Shown here in pieces: positions 16,071-24,106 of a stretch of 39,992 nucleotides of DNA. Made by a program: the position numbers and the translations under genes. Below the pieces are notes generated by a model, which worked only from the letters and a program-made list of their open reading frames with translations, had not been told where the DNA came from and made no database searches. The stretch spans positions 1-39,992 of the forward strand of contig CAYNEF010000033.1 in NCBI GenBank assembly GCA_964396165.1, read 5' to 3'. Each line of letters opens with the position of its first letter. Position 1 is the first letter of the stretch. Source of the stretch: CALCZU01 sp964396165. Lineage in GTDB: Bacteria > Bdellovibrionota > FAC87 > UBA2466.

Positions 16071-16849
16071 AAGGTGGAGAGAATAGCATGGGGTGCGACA
16101 GCTGGATACGAATTTGGCTTAGGCGCTTCTTCCAGATGATTTGCAATAATTTCTGTCACACGTTTAGAAAATAATAAACCTGCATGGCCCACTCTTTTTA
16201 AATGGATATGCCTTACCCCACTCCACCACGGATCTTCTTTTGCGCGAACGATGACATCTAACTCACCAGAAATGGCGCAGACCCGCGTATTTTGCGGCGG
16301 CGGCAGCGCCGACAATTCTTGAAACAACTGGCTGTCGGGTTTTAAGTCTCTTAGATGAGGTAAAAGGGAGTAACGAGAAAGTTTTGCTCCTTGATGCGGT
16401 GTTCCGAGTGTGATGAGGTTTTTTATAAAACGATCGCCCCCTAATTTCTGTATATAGTAGCGGGCGACAAGTCCCCCCATCGAATGTGCGACGATATTTA
16501 TTTCAGGAACGGAATATTGTTTGAGTAATTGATTTACGGACGCAGCCACTTGCTCGGCCAGTATGGGCACGGGATGAATGCTTGTGACCAAATCAATCTC
16601 TTTAAAGGAATGAAAGCCTTTGACGGCGAGTTTTTGTTTCATCCACGTAAAAGCGGACCTGTTGTGAAAGATTCCGTGGATAAACAGAATAGGAAGTTCT
16701 GGTTTTTTATTTTTTATAAAGAGACTAGGGATGGATGGAACGGAGCGTCCAAGCACACCGAGCGGATAAAGTTCATAGATGAGAACGGAAGCAAGAGTTT
16801 CTCGAGTGACATCAAACCCAAGCTCCACAAGCTTTTTCAGTCTTGCCAT
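16067..16849 (-). CDS. alpha/beta hydrolase, lipase-like
   Basis: A 260-residue alpha/beta-hydrolase of the triacylglycerol lipase/PGAP1-like type. Visible features are the oxyanion region PILFIHGIFHNRSAF, the nucleophile elbow NIVAHSMGGLVARYYIQ (Ser in HSMGG), ITLGTPHQGAKL, a catalytic Asp candidate in SGELDVIV, and His in RVGHAGLL. There is a hydrophobic stretch near residues 18-32 (TLASVLIYELYPLGVL) but no cleavable signal, so it may be membrane associated. AGGAGA lies five bases before the ATG. It is the first gene of an operon with two ArsA/Get3-like ATPases and overlaps the next gene by 4 bp. Confidence 0.88.
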   Translation of the reverse strand: MARLKKLVELGFDVTRETLASVLIYELYPLGVLGRSVPSIPSLFIKNKKPELPILFIHGIFHNRSAFTWMKQKLAVKGFHSFKEIDLVTSIHPVPILAEQVAASVNQLLKQYSVPEINIVAHSMGGLVARYYIQKLGGDRFIKNLITLGTPHQGAKLSRYSLLPHLRDLKPDSQLFQELSALPPPQNTRVCAISGELDVIVRAKEDPWWSGVRHIHLKRVGHAGLLFSKRVTEIIANHLEEAPKPNSYPAVAPHAILSTL

Positions 16850-16933
16850 TGTTCTCCTACTGTCTCTGCATTTTTATTGAAGGGCAAGAAGTAAAAGAGG
16901 TGTGAAATCTTTAGGGATTTTGAACGAAACGAG

Positions 16934-16962
16934 TTGACACATAAACCCACAACAACGATAAA
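16934..16962 (+). promoter_or_regulatory. promoter of the bc-complex operon
   Basis: A consensus TTGACA (16934-16939), a 17-bp spacer and GATAAA (16957-16962) precede the Rieske gene by about 55 bases. This is the best -35 hexamer seen in the window. Confidence 0.65.
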
Positions 16963-17017
16963 ATAGGTAGTTAAAAAAATTGGATTAACTTTTTTTCTAG
17001 GAAAGTAAGAAGCGACT

Positions 17018-17542
17018 ATGCCATTACCAACATTTCCTGAGAGCCCTGAAGGTATCAGCAGGCGTACATTTATTAGCTGGGTTACTGTCGGCTGGGCCGG
17101 CTTTACAGCAGCACTCGGTACGGGACTTACAGCAGCCGGACGTCTTTTCTTCCCCAATATTACTTTTGAACCGCCACAACAATTTAAAGCCGGCTTTCCT
17201 GCAGAATATGCAGTGAACAAGGTAGACGAACGCTTTAAGAAAAAATACGGCGTCTGGCTTGTGAGAAATGAAAAAGGCATTTACGTGCTTTCTACCGTTT
17301 GCACTCACTTAGGTTGCACACCGAACTGGTTAGAGGGCGAGTCTAAATTTAAATGTCCTTGTCACGGCAGTGGATATTATTCGACGGGCATCAACTTTGA
17401 AGGCCCGGCTCCGCGTCCTTTAGAAAGATTTAAAGTAATGCTGTCCGAAGACGGACAAGTTTACGTCGATAAAACGGCAAAATATCAGTACGAGAAGGGC
17501 CAGTGGAACGATCCATCAAGCTTCTTGGAATTTACAGGTTAA
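17018..17542 (+). CDS. qcrA: Rieske iron-sulfur protein of a bc-type complex
   Basis: A 174-residue Rieske subunit. SRRTFISW (residues 14-21) is a Tat-type twin-arginine motif before a single membrane anchor (~20-42). The 2Fe-2S boxes are CTHLGC (C95, H97, C100) and CPCHGS (C113, C115, H116), giving all four ligands and the disulfide pair. GPAPRPLERF follows as usual. It accepts electrons from quinol at the Qo site and passes them to the c-type haems on the periplasmic side. It is the first gene of the operon with two cytochrome b halves and the octahaem cytochrome, preceded by a strong-looking promoter. Confidence 0.95.
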   Translation: MPLPTFPESPEGISRRTFISWVTVGWAGFTAALGTGLTAAGRLFFPNITFEPPQQFKAGFPAEYAVNKVDERFKKKYGVWLVRNEKGIYVLSTVCTHLGCTPNWLEGESKFKCPCHGSGYYSTGINFEGPAPRPLERFKVMLSEDGQVYVDKTAKYQYEKGQWNDPSSFLEFTG

Positions 17543-17557
17543 AAGGAACGTAAAGAG

Positions 17558-18343
17558 ATGGCTAAAGGTAGTTTTATTGATTCGATTACAGAATCGCAGG
17601 CGTGGAAATCTATATTTCGTCACGGGGCTCCAAACAATACCCGTAACAGAGTGCTCGTAGTTCTGATGAACGTATTCTTGCACTTGCATCCAATTCGTAT
17701 GAAGAAATCGGGTGTCAGAATGAGTTTCACCTGGTGCATGGGTGGGATTACATTTTTCCTCTTTCTTGTAGAAACGGTAACGGGCGTCCTACTAATGTTT
17801 TACTACCGCCCGACAGCAGAATTTGCATATGCCGATATCATTGCACTGAGAGAACATGTGCCCATCGGGATTATGCGTGAAGTACACCGTTGGGGCGCGC
17901 ATTCCATGGTGATTAGCGTTTGGCTCCATATGTTCCGTGTGTTTTTAACCGGATCGTACAAGCCACCTAGAGAATTTAACTGGGGAATTGGCGTGATACT
18001 TCTCGTGCTTACTCTTTTACTCAGTTTCACGGGATACTTGCTCCCTTGGGATCAGCTTGCAATTTGGGCGATCACGGTGGGTTCGAATATGGCGCGCGCA
18101 ACACCGTTCTTAGGAAACGAAGGACCTGGTGCTTCGCTTATCAACATGCTGATGGGTTTTGACGTCGTGCATGCAGGTAGTGATGCGCGTTTTGCGTTGC
18201 TGGCGGGAAGACTAGTGGGGGAAGCGACGTTGCTTCGTTTCTATGTGTTACACTGTGTCTTTATTCCACTTGTCGCAAGTTTATTAATGGCAATCCATTT
18301 TTGGAGAGTAAGAAAAGACGGCGGGATTTCAGGCCCACTATAA
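17558..18343 (+). CDS. qcrB: cytochrome b N-terminal (b6-like) subunit
   Basis: A 261-residue integral membrane subunit equivalent to cytochrome b6. The four haem-ligating histidines are present with b6-like spacing: H110 and H124 (VHRWGAHSMVISVWLH, 14 apart) and H232 and H247 (LRFYVLHCVFI...AIHFWR, 15 apart). FTGYLLPWDQLAIWA is the canonical segment before the Qo site. The N-terminal ~50 residues are hydrophilic or amphipathic and longer than in b6. It carries the low- and high-potential b haems for quinol oxidation across the inner membrane. It sits 15 bases after qcrA and 15 before the second cytochrome b gene. Confidence 0.93.
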   Translation: MAKGSFIDSITESQAWKSIFRHGAPNNTRNRVLVVLMNVFLHLHPIRMKKSGVRMSFTWCMGGITFFLFLVETVTGVLLMFYYRPTAEFAYADIIALREHVPIGIMREVHRWGAHSMVISVWLHMFRVFLTGSYKPPREFNWGIGVILLVLTLLLSFTGYLLPWDQLAIWAITVGSNMARATPFLGNEGPGASLINMLMGFDVVHAGSDARFALLAGRLVGEATLLRFYVLHCVFIPLVASLLMAIHFWRVRKDGGISGPL

Positions 18344-18358
18344 AGGTGAATACAACAT

Positions 18359-19447
18359 ATGCACTTCATCACAGATACGATCAACACTCTTTGTAGGCCA
18401 GCGATACTGTTTTCTATTTCCTGTATCGCCTTCTACATGGTTCTATTTAAATGGCGCGAACGGTTTGCAGAAAAAAGCACGCTGATCATCGCTGAACTCG
18501 GGATGTTTGCCTTTATGGCAGTGTCGATGTTGAACCCCACTTTTCGAGACGTTGTTACTAAACCCGACAATATTCCCATCGTCGGCATGCTCTTTCTCGT
18601 TTTGTATTTCGTATGGTTGTACATCCACAAGGCTGTCACAAATGACAGGCTGATTGCGGCGGGTAAAGATGTAGAAAACAAAGCCGAAGCAAAAGAATTA
18701 ACGTACACATGGCCTGATCTTGTGTTCAGTGAATTTATTTGTACGATTGTGGTTTGGTGTGTGCTTTTAGGGTGGTCGATTCTTTTAAAAGCGCCGCTTG
18801 AAGAACCAGCAAATCCGGTAAATACGCCTAACCCGTCTAAAGCTCCTTGGTACTTTTTGGGGCTGCAAGAAATGCTTGTGTACTATGATCCGTGGCTTGC
18901 AGGGGTCGTATTTCCGACGCTGATTCTCGTTGGTCTGATTTTGATTCCTTATATAGATACAAATCCAAAAGGAAACGGCTACTACACTTTCAAAGACCGT
19001 CAGCTTGCAATCACTACTTTCTTGTTTGGTTTCTTGATTCTTTGGTTACTTTTGATTGTGTACGGCACGTTCTTACGTGGTCCGAACTGGAACTTCTTTG
19101 GTCCTTATGAAGTTTGGGATTTGCATAAACTTGAATTCTTAAAAAACGTGAACCTCTCCGAATATTTCTGGCGTGGACTAGGAATTAACGGTGGGAAGTT
19201 ACCGGATAACCCATTCATCCGTGAGTGGTTAGGAATTGTGGTGACTCTTGGTTATATCGGAGCAGGGCCTGTCATTTTGCAAAAAACGGTGATGAAGCCC
19301 TTGTTTGATAAACTGGGTGCTCCCCGTTTTTACATCACAGCCTTTTTATTTCTAAGCATGGCGGCCTTACCGATTAAGATGGTACTGAGATGGATGATCA
19401 ATCTTAAGTACATCGTGGCAATGCCGGAATTCTTTTTCAACATCTAA
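18359..19447 (+). CDS. cytochrome b C-terminal (subunit IV-like) protein, extended
   Basis: A 362-residue membrane protein. Residues ~115-215 align with subunit IV or the cytochrome b C-terminal domain: WPDLVFSEFICTIVVW, a loop, then NPSKAPWYFLGLQEMLVYYDPW and a membrane helix. The Qo-site PEWY motif reads A162-P163-W164-Y165, so its glutamate is replaced by proline, as occurs in some low-potential-quinone bc complexes. About 110 residues with three membrane helices precede this core, and further helices follow, making it twice the length of subunit IV. It forms the complex with the flanking genes. Confidence 0.85.
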   Translation: MHFITDTINTLCRPAILFSISCIAFYMVLFKWRERFAEKSTLIIAELGMFAFMAVSMLNPTFRDVVTKPDNIPIVGMLFLVLYFVWLYIHKAVTNDRLIAAGKDVENKAEAKELTYTWPDLVFSEFICTIVVWCVLLGWSILLKAPLEEPANPVNTPNPSKAPWYFLGLQEMLVYYDPWLAGVVFPTLILVGLILIPYIDTNPKGNGYYTFKDRQLAITTFLFGFLILWLLLIVYGTFLRGPNWNFFGPYEVWDLHKLEFLKNVNLSEYFWRGLGINGGKLPDNPFIREWLGIVVTLGYIGAGPVILQKTVMKPLFDKLGAPRFYITAFLFLSMAALPIKMVLRWMINLKYIVAMPEFFFNI

Positions 19448-19455
19448 GAGGACAC

Positions 19456-22400
19456 ATGGCTCTACCTCCATCATCTGACGATAGGTTTTACAAAGGTAAT
19501 ACTCTCATCCGTGCATTTGCGATCTCAAGCATCGTAATGTTTCTGTTCACCATCTGGATGGTGCTAGACGATTTCGGAAGAGAGTGGAAGGGTTACCAGA
19601 GACAGTTTCTTGATATCAAAAAGAAACGCTATGAAAAGCAGATTGAAGAAGCCAAAGCGGCGCTCGATCCTGCCAAATTAAAAGAAGTTCAGGATAAAAT
19701 TGCTGAAAACGACAAAAGTTTGGAAGCAAAGTCCAAAGAAATCGAAAAACTGAAACAAGAGCGTGTCGGGCTTGAAACCAAAGAAACGATTGCCGTAGAA
19801 AAATTCCAGGACGCTAAAGGTCTATGGGATGTGGAAAAATACCACCACGAAGCAAAGTATGGTCATAAAGTGGCCGCAGAAGAAGCCGAAACTGAAGAAA
19901 AGGCTGAGCATAATGCGGGAGAGGCAGAGAAAAAGCCCGAAGCTGCTGCTGCTACAGAAGGACAACCTGCTGAAGGGCAGGCGTCGACAGAACTCGTAAT
20001 GCCCAAGATTGTACATTCGGATCTCATCGAAAAAAATCCTGCAGCAAAAGCCAGCTATGAAAAACTTTTGAAATCGTGGGACCACGTTGTTGAGTTGAAA
20101 AACAAGGCAAACGAAGCTACCCAGGCAAAAGAAAACAAAGAAAAAGAAATTGCCGACGCTTTTGCAGACAGAACCAAGCTGCAAAAAGAATTGAAGCTGA
20201 TAAAAGGGGATTTAGATCGTCTAGAAGCAGGGAAGTCTGCTTCCGAACTTTCTCTTTTAAAAGTAGTCAGAAGCAGTCCGATTATTGATCTTGCTGATCC
20301 TGTATTTAAATTGCAGCAAATTGTTCTTCCGACTATTCGCGATGACTACTTTTTTGCTCAAGTGCAAAAAGTGGATCGTTGTACGACTTGCCACCAGGCA
20401 ATTGACACTCCAGGGTTCGAAGATCAACCAAATCCATTTAAGACACATCCGAAATTGGATCTGATGTTGGGAAGCCGTTCTCCGCATCCAATTGATAAAA
20501 TCGGTTGTACAGTTTGTCATAGTGGACGTGGACCTGCGTCTGATTTCGTACGCTCGGCTCATACGCCTCGTAACGAAGAACAAAAGAAAAGTTGGGAAGC
20601 AAAATACGGCTGGCACGAAATGCACCACGTGATCGAGAAAATGATCCCGTTGCAATACACAGAAGGCCAGTGTCGTGTTTGTCATAAGCAGACGGAATAT
20701 GTGCCAAAGGCGCAAAAGCTAACTGCGGGGAACCAAACTTTCAAAGCCGCTGGTTGCTATGGTTGCCACCGGGTAGAAGGTTGGGATCATATCCGAAAAC
20801 CTGCTCCTTCTTTAAAGAGAATCAAAGGCAAAGTCACACGTGATTGGATTGTAAAGTGGGTGAAAAATCCGCAAAACTTCAATCAATGGGCGAGAATGCC
20901 GGCTTCTTTCCACCAGTCGAATATTACGACAGAAGAATACCATGCGTATAACGATGCCGAAGTGCACGCGATTACGGATTATGTCTTAAGTCTTTCAGAC
21001 GATTACAAACCGAATTATTCGCTGCCCTTGGGAAATGCGGAAAGAGGGAAGCAAACCTTTGGTACTGTGGGCTGTCTTGCCTGCCATCAGATTAACGAAT
21101 TCCCTCGTTTCAGAGGCCGTTGGACGCAAGCTCCTGACTTAAGTACTGTCGGTAGCAAAGTGACTAAAGATTGGCTCACGACATGGCTTAAAAATCCGCG
21201 CCATTACTGGGCTGATACGACGATGCCAAGCTTAAGACTTTCTGATCAAGAGATATCTGATGTTTCTGCTTTCTTGCTTTCTCATAAGAATGAGAAGTTC
21301 GAGCAAGAATCTGCAGGCACTGCGGATGTCGAAGTGCAAAAGAAAGTTTTGCGACTTTACTACTTAAGAGATCCAAAACTTGCTCCTGCAACGGAAGAAA
21401 AAATTGCAAAAGTCATCAGCGAGTTAAAACCGCATGAAGTTTCGATAAAACTCGGTGAAAAAGCGATGAGCCGTTATGGTTGCTTTGGTTGCCATGAAGT
21501 GAAGGGTTGGGAAACCACTCAAGGGATTGGAACAGAGCTCACCGAAGAAGGCAGCAAGCCCGTTGGGAAACTGGACTTTGGTTTAGTGCATATGGAGCAC
21601 ACAAACTATGCCTGGTTCCACAAGAAGCTTGAAAACAGCCGCATCTATGACGCTGGACAGGTAAAAGAATATCTTGATCTGCTCAGAATGCCGTACTTCG
21701 GTATGGAAGAAAAAGATCGGGACGGTGTGGTCGGAATGCTTCTTGGTCAAACAGAGCAAAAGATCACAGCACCTGCTGCAAAAGAGTTGAAGCCGCACGA
21801 AGCGATTGCAGAACAAGGCTCACGTGTGATTCACAAGTATAACTGTCAGGGTTGCCATATGGTGGAAGGTATTTACCAGCCACTCGTAGATAGTGATCCG
21901 AACTTTGATGCTTTTGAAAAAGAGTGGAAGCATAAAACAGAAGGGCGCATCTTAAATAATTACGCAGAAGATGAAACGCTTGGGCCTCCTCCTCTTTTCA
22001 CAGAAGGCCAGAGAGTCAGATACGATTGGGCGCATAGTTTCTTGCAAAATCCTGCAAACAGACTGCGTATCAAGTTGAATGTAAGAATGCCAAGCTTCAA
22101 TATGCCGAACGATGAATTAAACAGCATCGTAGGCGGTTGGGCTTCAGCTGGAAAAATCGAATACCCGGTTTCTCCGCTGCATGCTCCTGAGATGACTGCA
22201 AAACAAGTCTCTGATGCAAAATACATGGTGAACAAACTGGGTTGTTTGAGTTGCCATGTGATTGGAACTGTACCGACGGCAGAAGAAATGGCGACAAGTA
22301 CCAAGGGACTTGCACCAGACTTCCAAAGATCGTACGGCCGATTGCAGAAGGCATGGATTGTGGAACTTCTAAAAGATCCGGGCAAGATGGTTCCGGGAAC

Positions 22401-22593
22401 AAGAATGCCGGGCTTCTGGGCTGATGGTGTTTCTTCTGTTCCAGAGATCTTAAACGGAGATTCCAAGGCGCAGATGGAACTTATCGCCGATTACGTACTC
22501 TCACTTGGTGTGGGTAAGTTCTCGATGAAAACATCCAGTTACGATGCGACGCCGGTTCCTGTACCAGTCTCTGTTGTCAGTAATAAAAAATAG
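19456..22593 (+). CDS. octahaem cytochrome c subunit of the bc complex
   Basis: A 1045-residue membrane-anchored cytochrome. An N-terminal helix (~17-37) is followed by a long charged, coiled-coil-like region (~45-260) with an Ala/Glu-rich stretch. Eight CxxCH haem sites follow, with first Cys at residues 309, 351, 406, 434, 540, 676, 797 and 930. The first three are close together; the last five recur as class I-like modules, each followed by a possible Met ligand in RMP or TMP (for example ARMPASF, TMPSLRL, RMPSFNMP, TRMPGFW). It probably takes the place of cytochrome c1 and serves as a relay to terminal oxidases or periplasmic acceptors. It starts eight bases after the second cytochrome b gene. 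Confidence 0.9.
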   Translation: MALPPSSDDRFYKGNTLIRAFAISSIVMFLFTIWMVLDDFGREWKGYQRQFLDIKKKRYEKQIEEAKAALDPAKLKEVQDKIAENDKSLEAKSKEIEKLKQERVGLETKETIAVEKFQDAKGLWDVEKYHHEAKYGHKVAAEEAETEEKAEHNAGEAEKKPEAAAATEGQPAEGQASTELVMPKIVHSDLIEKNPAAKASYEKLLKSWDHVVELKNKANEATQAKENKEKEIADAFADRTKLQKELKLIKGDLDRLEAGKSASELSLLKVVRSSPIIDLADPVFKLQQIVLPTIRDDYFFAQVQKVDRCTTCHQAIDTPGFEDQPNPFKTHPKLDLMLGSRSPHPIDKIGCTVCHSGRGPASDFVRSAHTPRNEEQKKSWEAKYGWHEMHHVIEKMIPLQYTEGQCRVCHKQTEYVPKAQKLTAGNQTFKAAGCYGCHRVEGWDHIRKPAPSLKRIKGKVTRDWIVKWVKNPQNFNQWARMPASFHQSNITTEEYHAYNDAEVHAITDYVLSLSDDYKPNYSLPLGNAERGKQTFGTVGCLACHQINEFPRFRGRWTQAPDLSTVGSKVTKDWLTTWLKNPRHYWADTTMPSLRLSDQEISDVSAFLLSHKNEKFEQESAGTADVEVQKKVLRLYYLRDPKLAPATEEKIAKVISELKPHEVSIKLGEKAMSRYGCFGCHEVKGWETTQGIGTELTEEGSKPVGKLDFGLVHMEHTNYAWFHKKLENSRIYDAGQVKEYLDLLRMPYFGMEEKDRDGVVGMLLGQTEQKITAPAAKELKPHEAIAEQGSRVIHKYNCQGCHMVEGIYQPLVDSDPNFDAFEKEWKHKTEGRILNNYAEDETLGPPPLFTEGQRVRYDWAHSFLQNPANRLRIKLNVRMPSFNMPNDELNSIVGGWASAGKIEYPVSPLHAPEMTAKQVSDAKYMVNKLGCLSCHVIGTVPTAEEMATSTKGLAPDFQRSYGRLQKAWIVELLKDPGKMVPGTRMPGFWADGVSSVPEILNGDSKAQMELIADYVLSLGVGKFSMKTSSYDATPVPVPVSVVSNKK

Positions 22594-23270
22594 TGACTTG
22601 TCCTCTGTGTTTAAAGGACAAGTCGCCTCTTTTTTACTCGCAAACGAGTGGCGTCAATTGGGAGCTTTACGATCTCAATAGGTCGACAGACAAACCATTA
22701 AATTTCTATCAATGCTCTCAGTGTGATCTGATCTTTAAAGATCCAGCGGTGCTATTGGGTGCTAATAGCGAAAAAAGCCGTTACGATCTGCACAATAATA
22801 ATCCCAATGATCCAAACTATGATGCGTTTTTATCAACTCTTGTTGATCCGCTTTTAAAGCTAATAAAACCCGATGCCTTAGGGCTTGATTTCGGTTGCGG
22901 GCGTGAGAAGGCTATCGAAAACTTATTTAAGAAGAAAAAGATTTCCTGCGCATCGTACGATCCGTATTTCTTTAACAATCCAGAGCTTCTAACAAAAAAA
23001 TACGATTTCATTACAGTTTGCGAAACGGCAGAGCATTTCTATCAGCCGAAAAAAGAATTTGAATTACTCTTTGGTTTACTAAAACCGAGGGGCTATCTCG
23101 CAGTCAAAACAGGATTAGTCCCGAAAGATTTTGCTTCCTGGTGGTACCACAAGGACCCGACTCACGTCGTATTTTACAGCGCGAAAACATTCCAATTTAT
23201 TGCGAAAAAATATGCGACACAGGTTGAATTTTACCCAAAAGATGTAGCCATCGTCATTGCGAGGGCATAG
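22593..23270 (+). CDS. SAM-dependent methyltransferase with zinc-ribbon N-terminus
   Basis: A 225-residue class I methyltransferase. CPLC (C3, C6) and CSQC (C41, C44) form a probable zinc-binding ribbon, as in methyltransferases acting on small carbonyl, sugar or anchor substrates. ALGLDFGCGREKA (~95-107) is motif I, and YDFITVCETAEHF is the motif II-III region with the AEH signature. It starts with GTG sharing its G with the cytochrome stop (TAGTG), so it is probably coupled. The C-terminus is odd: the last residues (VAIVIARA) and the stop codon lie inside a dispersed REP-like repeat (23247-23366), so the native end was probably replaced or extended by the element. Confidence 0.85.
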   Translation: MTCPLCLKDKSPLFYSQTSGVNWELYDLNRSTDKPLNFYQCSQCDLIFKDPAVLLGANSEKSRYDLHNNNPNDPNYDAFLSTLVDPLLKLIKPDALGLDFGCGREKAIENLFKKKKISCASYDPYFFNNPELLTKKYDFITVCETAEHFYQPKKEFELLFGLLKPRGYLAVKTGLVPKDFASWWYHKDPTHVVFYSAKTFQFIAKKYATQVEFYPKDVAIVIARA

Positions 23271-23366
23271 CCCGCGGCAATCCCATCGAGATTGTTTCGC
23301 TACGCTCGCAATGACGATGGCAATAGTCATTGCGAGGGCGAAGCCCGTGGCAATCTCGAGATTCGC
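23247..23366. repeat. REP-like (GTCATTGCGAG) palindromic repeat pair
   Basis: Perfect 17-bp inverted arms GCCATCGTCATTGCGAG (23247-23263) and CTCGCAATGACGATGGC (23305-23321) enclose an imperfect stem. A second direct copy of the left half (GTCATTGCGAGGGCGAAG, then CGTGGCAATC) follows at 23326-23354. Sequences of the GTCATTGCGAG...GGCAATC type are dispersed REP-like elements in many bacterial genomes, often moved by REP-associated Y1 transposases. The first copy supplies the stop codon of the methyltransferase. Confidence 0.8.
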
Positions 23367-23399
23367 TAAGACAAAAATTATTGTGTTAAGATACTTTCC

Positions 23400-24083
23400 A
23401 TGAAACAACTCTATTTTCTTTTAAGTTTTTTATTTCTTATTTCTGCGTGTGCAACTTCAACTGCACCCAAGAGTGATGCGTACCTGGAAGCGTTTAAATC
23501 GTGTGCAGAAGTTCCCTTGTTAAAAAAGCAAAGGTCAGAAGAGTTACAACAAATTGTAAATGCGGATCAAGAAGATAGAAAAAACTGGCAAACGTTGACC
23601 CCAGAACAAAATAAGGAAGTCGTCTTAAGAGATAAGGCGCGAATCAAACGTGTGGGAGAAATCTTCGGAGAAGGTTGTATTACAACGCCAGAAGATTACG
23701 CCGCAGCAGCATTGGTTTTTCAGCATGGAGATACTCCGGATCATTTCTATCAGGTATTTCTGTGGTCTAAACGCGGTGTGGACTTGGGAGATAAAAAACA
23801 GAAAAGTTTGATGGCGCTAGGTCTAGATCGCTATCTTACGCGCATGGGGAAGAAAGAACTCTTTGCGAGCCAAGCGCATATTGATAATGGCGGCTGTGCG
23901 TGCCTTGAACAAGTCGAGCATAGTTTCCCTGATAAATTACGAGTCGAATATACAGGTAAGTCACTTTCTGATGCATTGAAATGGGTAGATTCCTTAAATA
24001 CCGGAAAAAAATGTCCTAAAGCATCTGAGTGTGCGAAGCCTCTACAAAAAACTCCTAAGGGAAGTATCCCTGGATTTTGGTGA
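23400..24083 (+). CDS. DUF6624-like lipoprotein
   Basis: A 227-residue lipoprotein with lipobox ISAC and lipidated C17. AALVFQHGDTPDHFYQ, GDKKQKSLMALGLDRYLTRMGK and ASQAHI resemble the DUF6624 pattern (AAlvfQHg...lA...DRyL...G..q.fGTQ), in which the usual FGTQ would be replaced by FASQ. The family has no known biochemical role. Cysteines at NGGCACLEQ and KCPKASECAKP could form disulfides. There is no Shine-Dalgarno; GATACT lies a few bases upstream. It is monocistronic and convergent with the SDR gene. Confidence 0.65.
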   Translation: MKQLYFLLSFLFLISACATSTAPKSDAYLEAFKSCAEVPLLKKQRSEELQQIVNADQEDRKNWQTLTPEQNKEVVLRDKARIKRVGEIFGEGCITTPEDYAAAALVFQHGDTPDHFYQVFLWSKRGVDLGDKKQKSLMALGLDRYLTRMGKKELFASQAHIDNGGCACLEQVEHSFPDKLRVEYTGKSLSDALKWVDSLNTGKKCPKASECAKPLQKTPKGSIPGFW

Positions 24084-24088
24084 AAAGT

Positions 24089-24106
24089 ACTCTGCACGTG
24101 CAGAGT
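24089..24106. terminator. perfect 18-bp palindrome between convergent genes
   Basis: ACTCTGCACGTGCAGAGT can fold as a 7-bp stem with an ACGT loop. It fills the gap between the lipoprotein stop and the SDR stop. Only a short T-run (on the minus strand) follows, so it is a weak or bidirectional terminator candidate, or a protein-binding palindrome. Confidence 0.4.

Noticed and set aside
19822..20184. A 120-residue minus-strand frame inside the octahaem cytochrome gene
   Set aside because: It is the Phe/Cys-rich complement of the Lys/Glu-rich coiled-coil region; no independent signal supports it.
23247..23366. Repeats considered as a CRISPR array
   Set aside because: There are only two partial repeat copies, with palindromic full-length arms and no regular unique spacers; the sequence fits a REP-like element.
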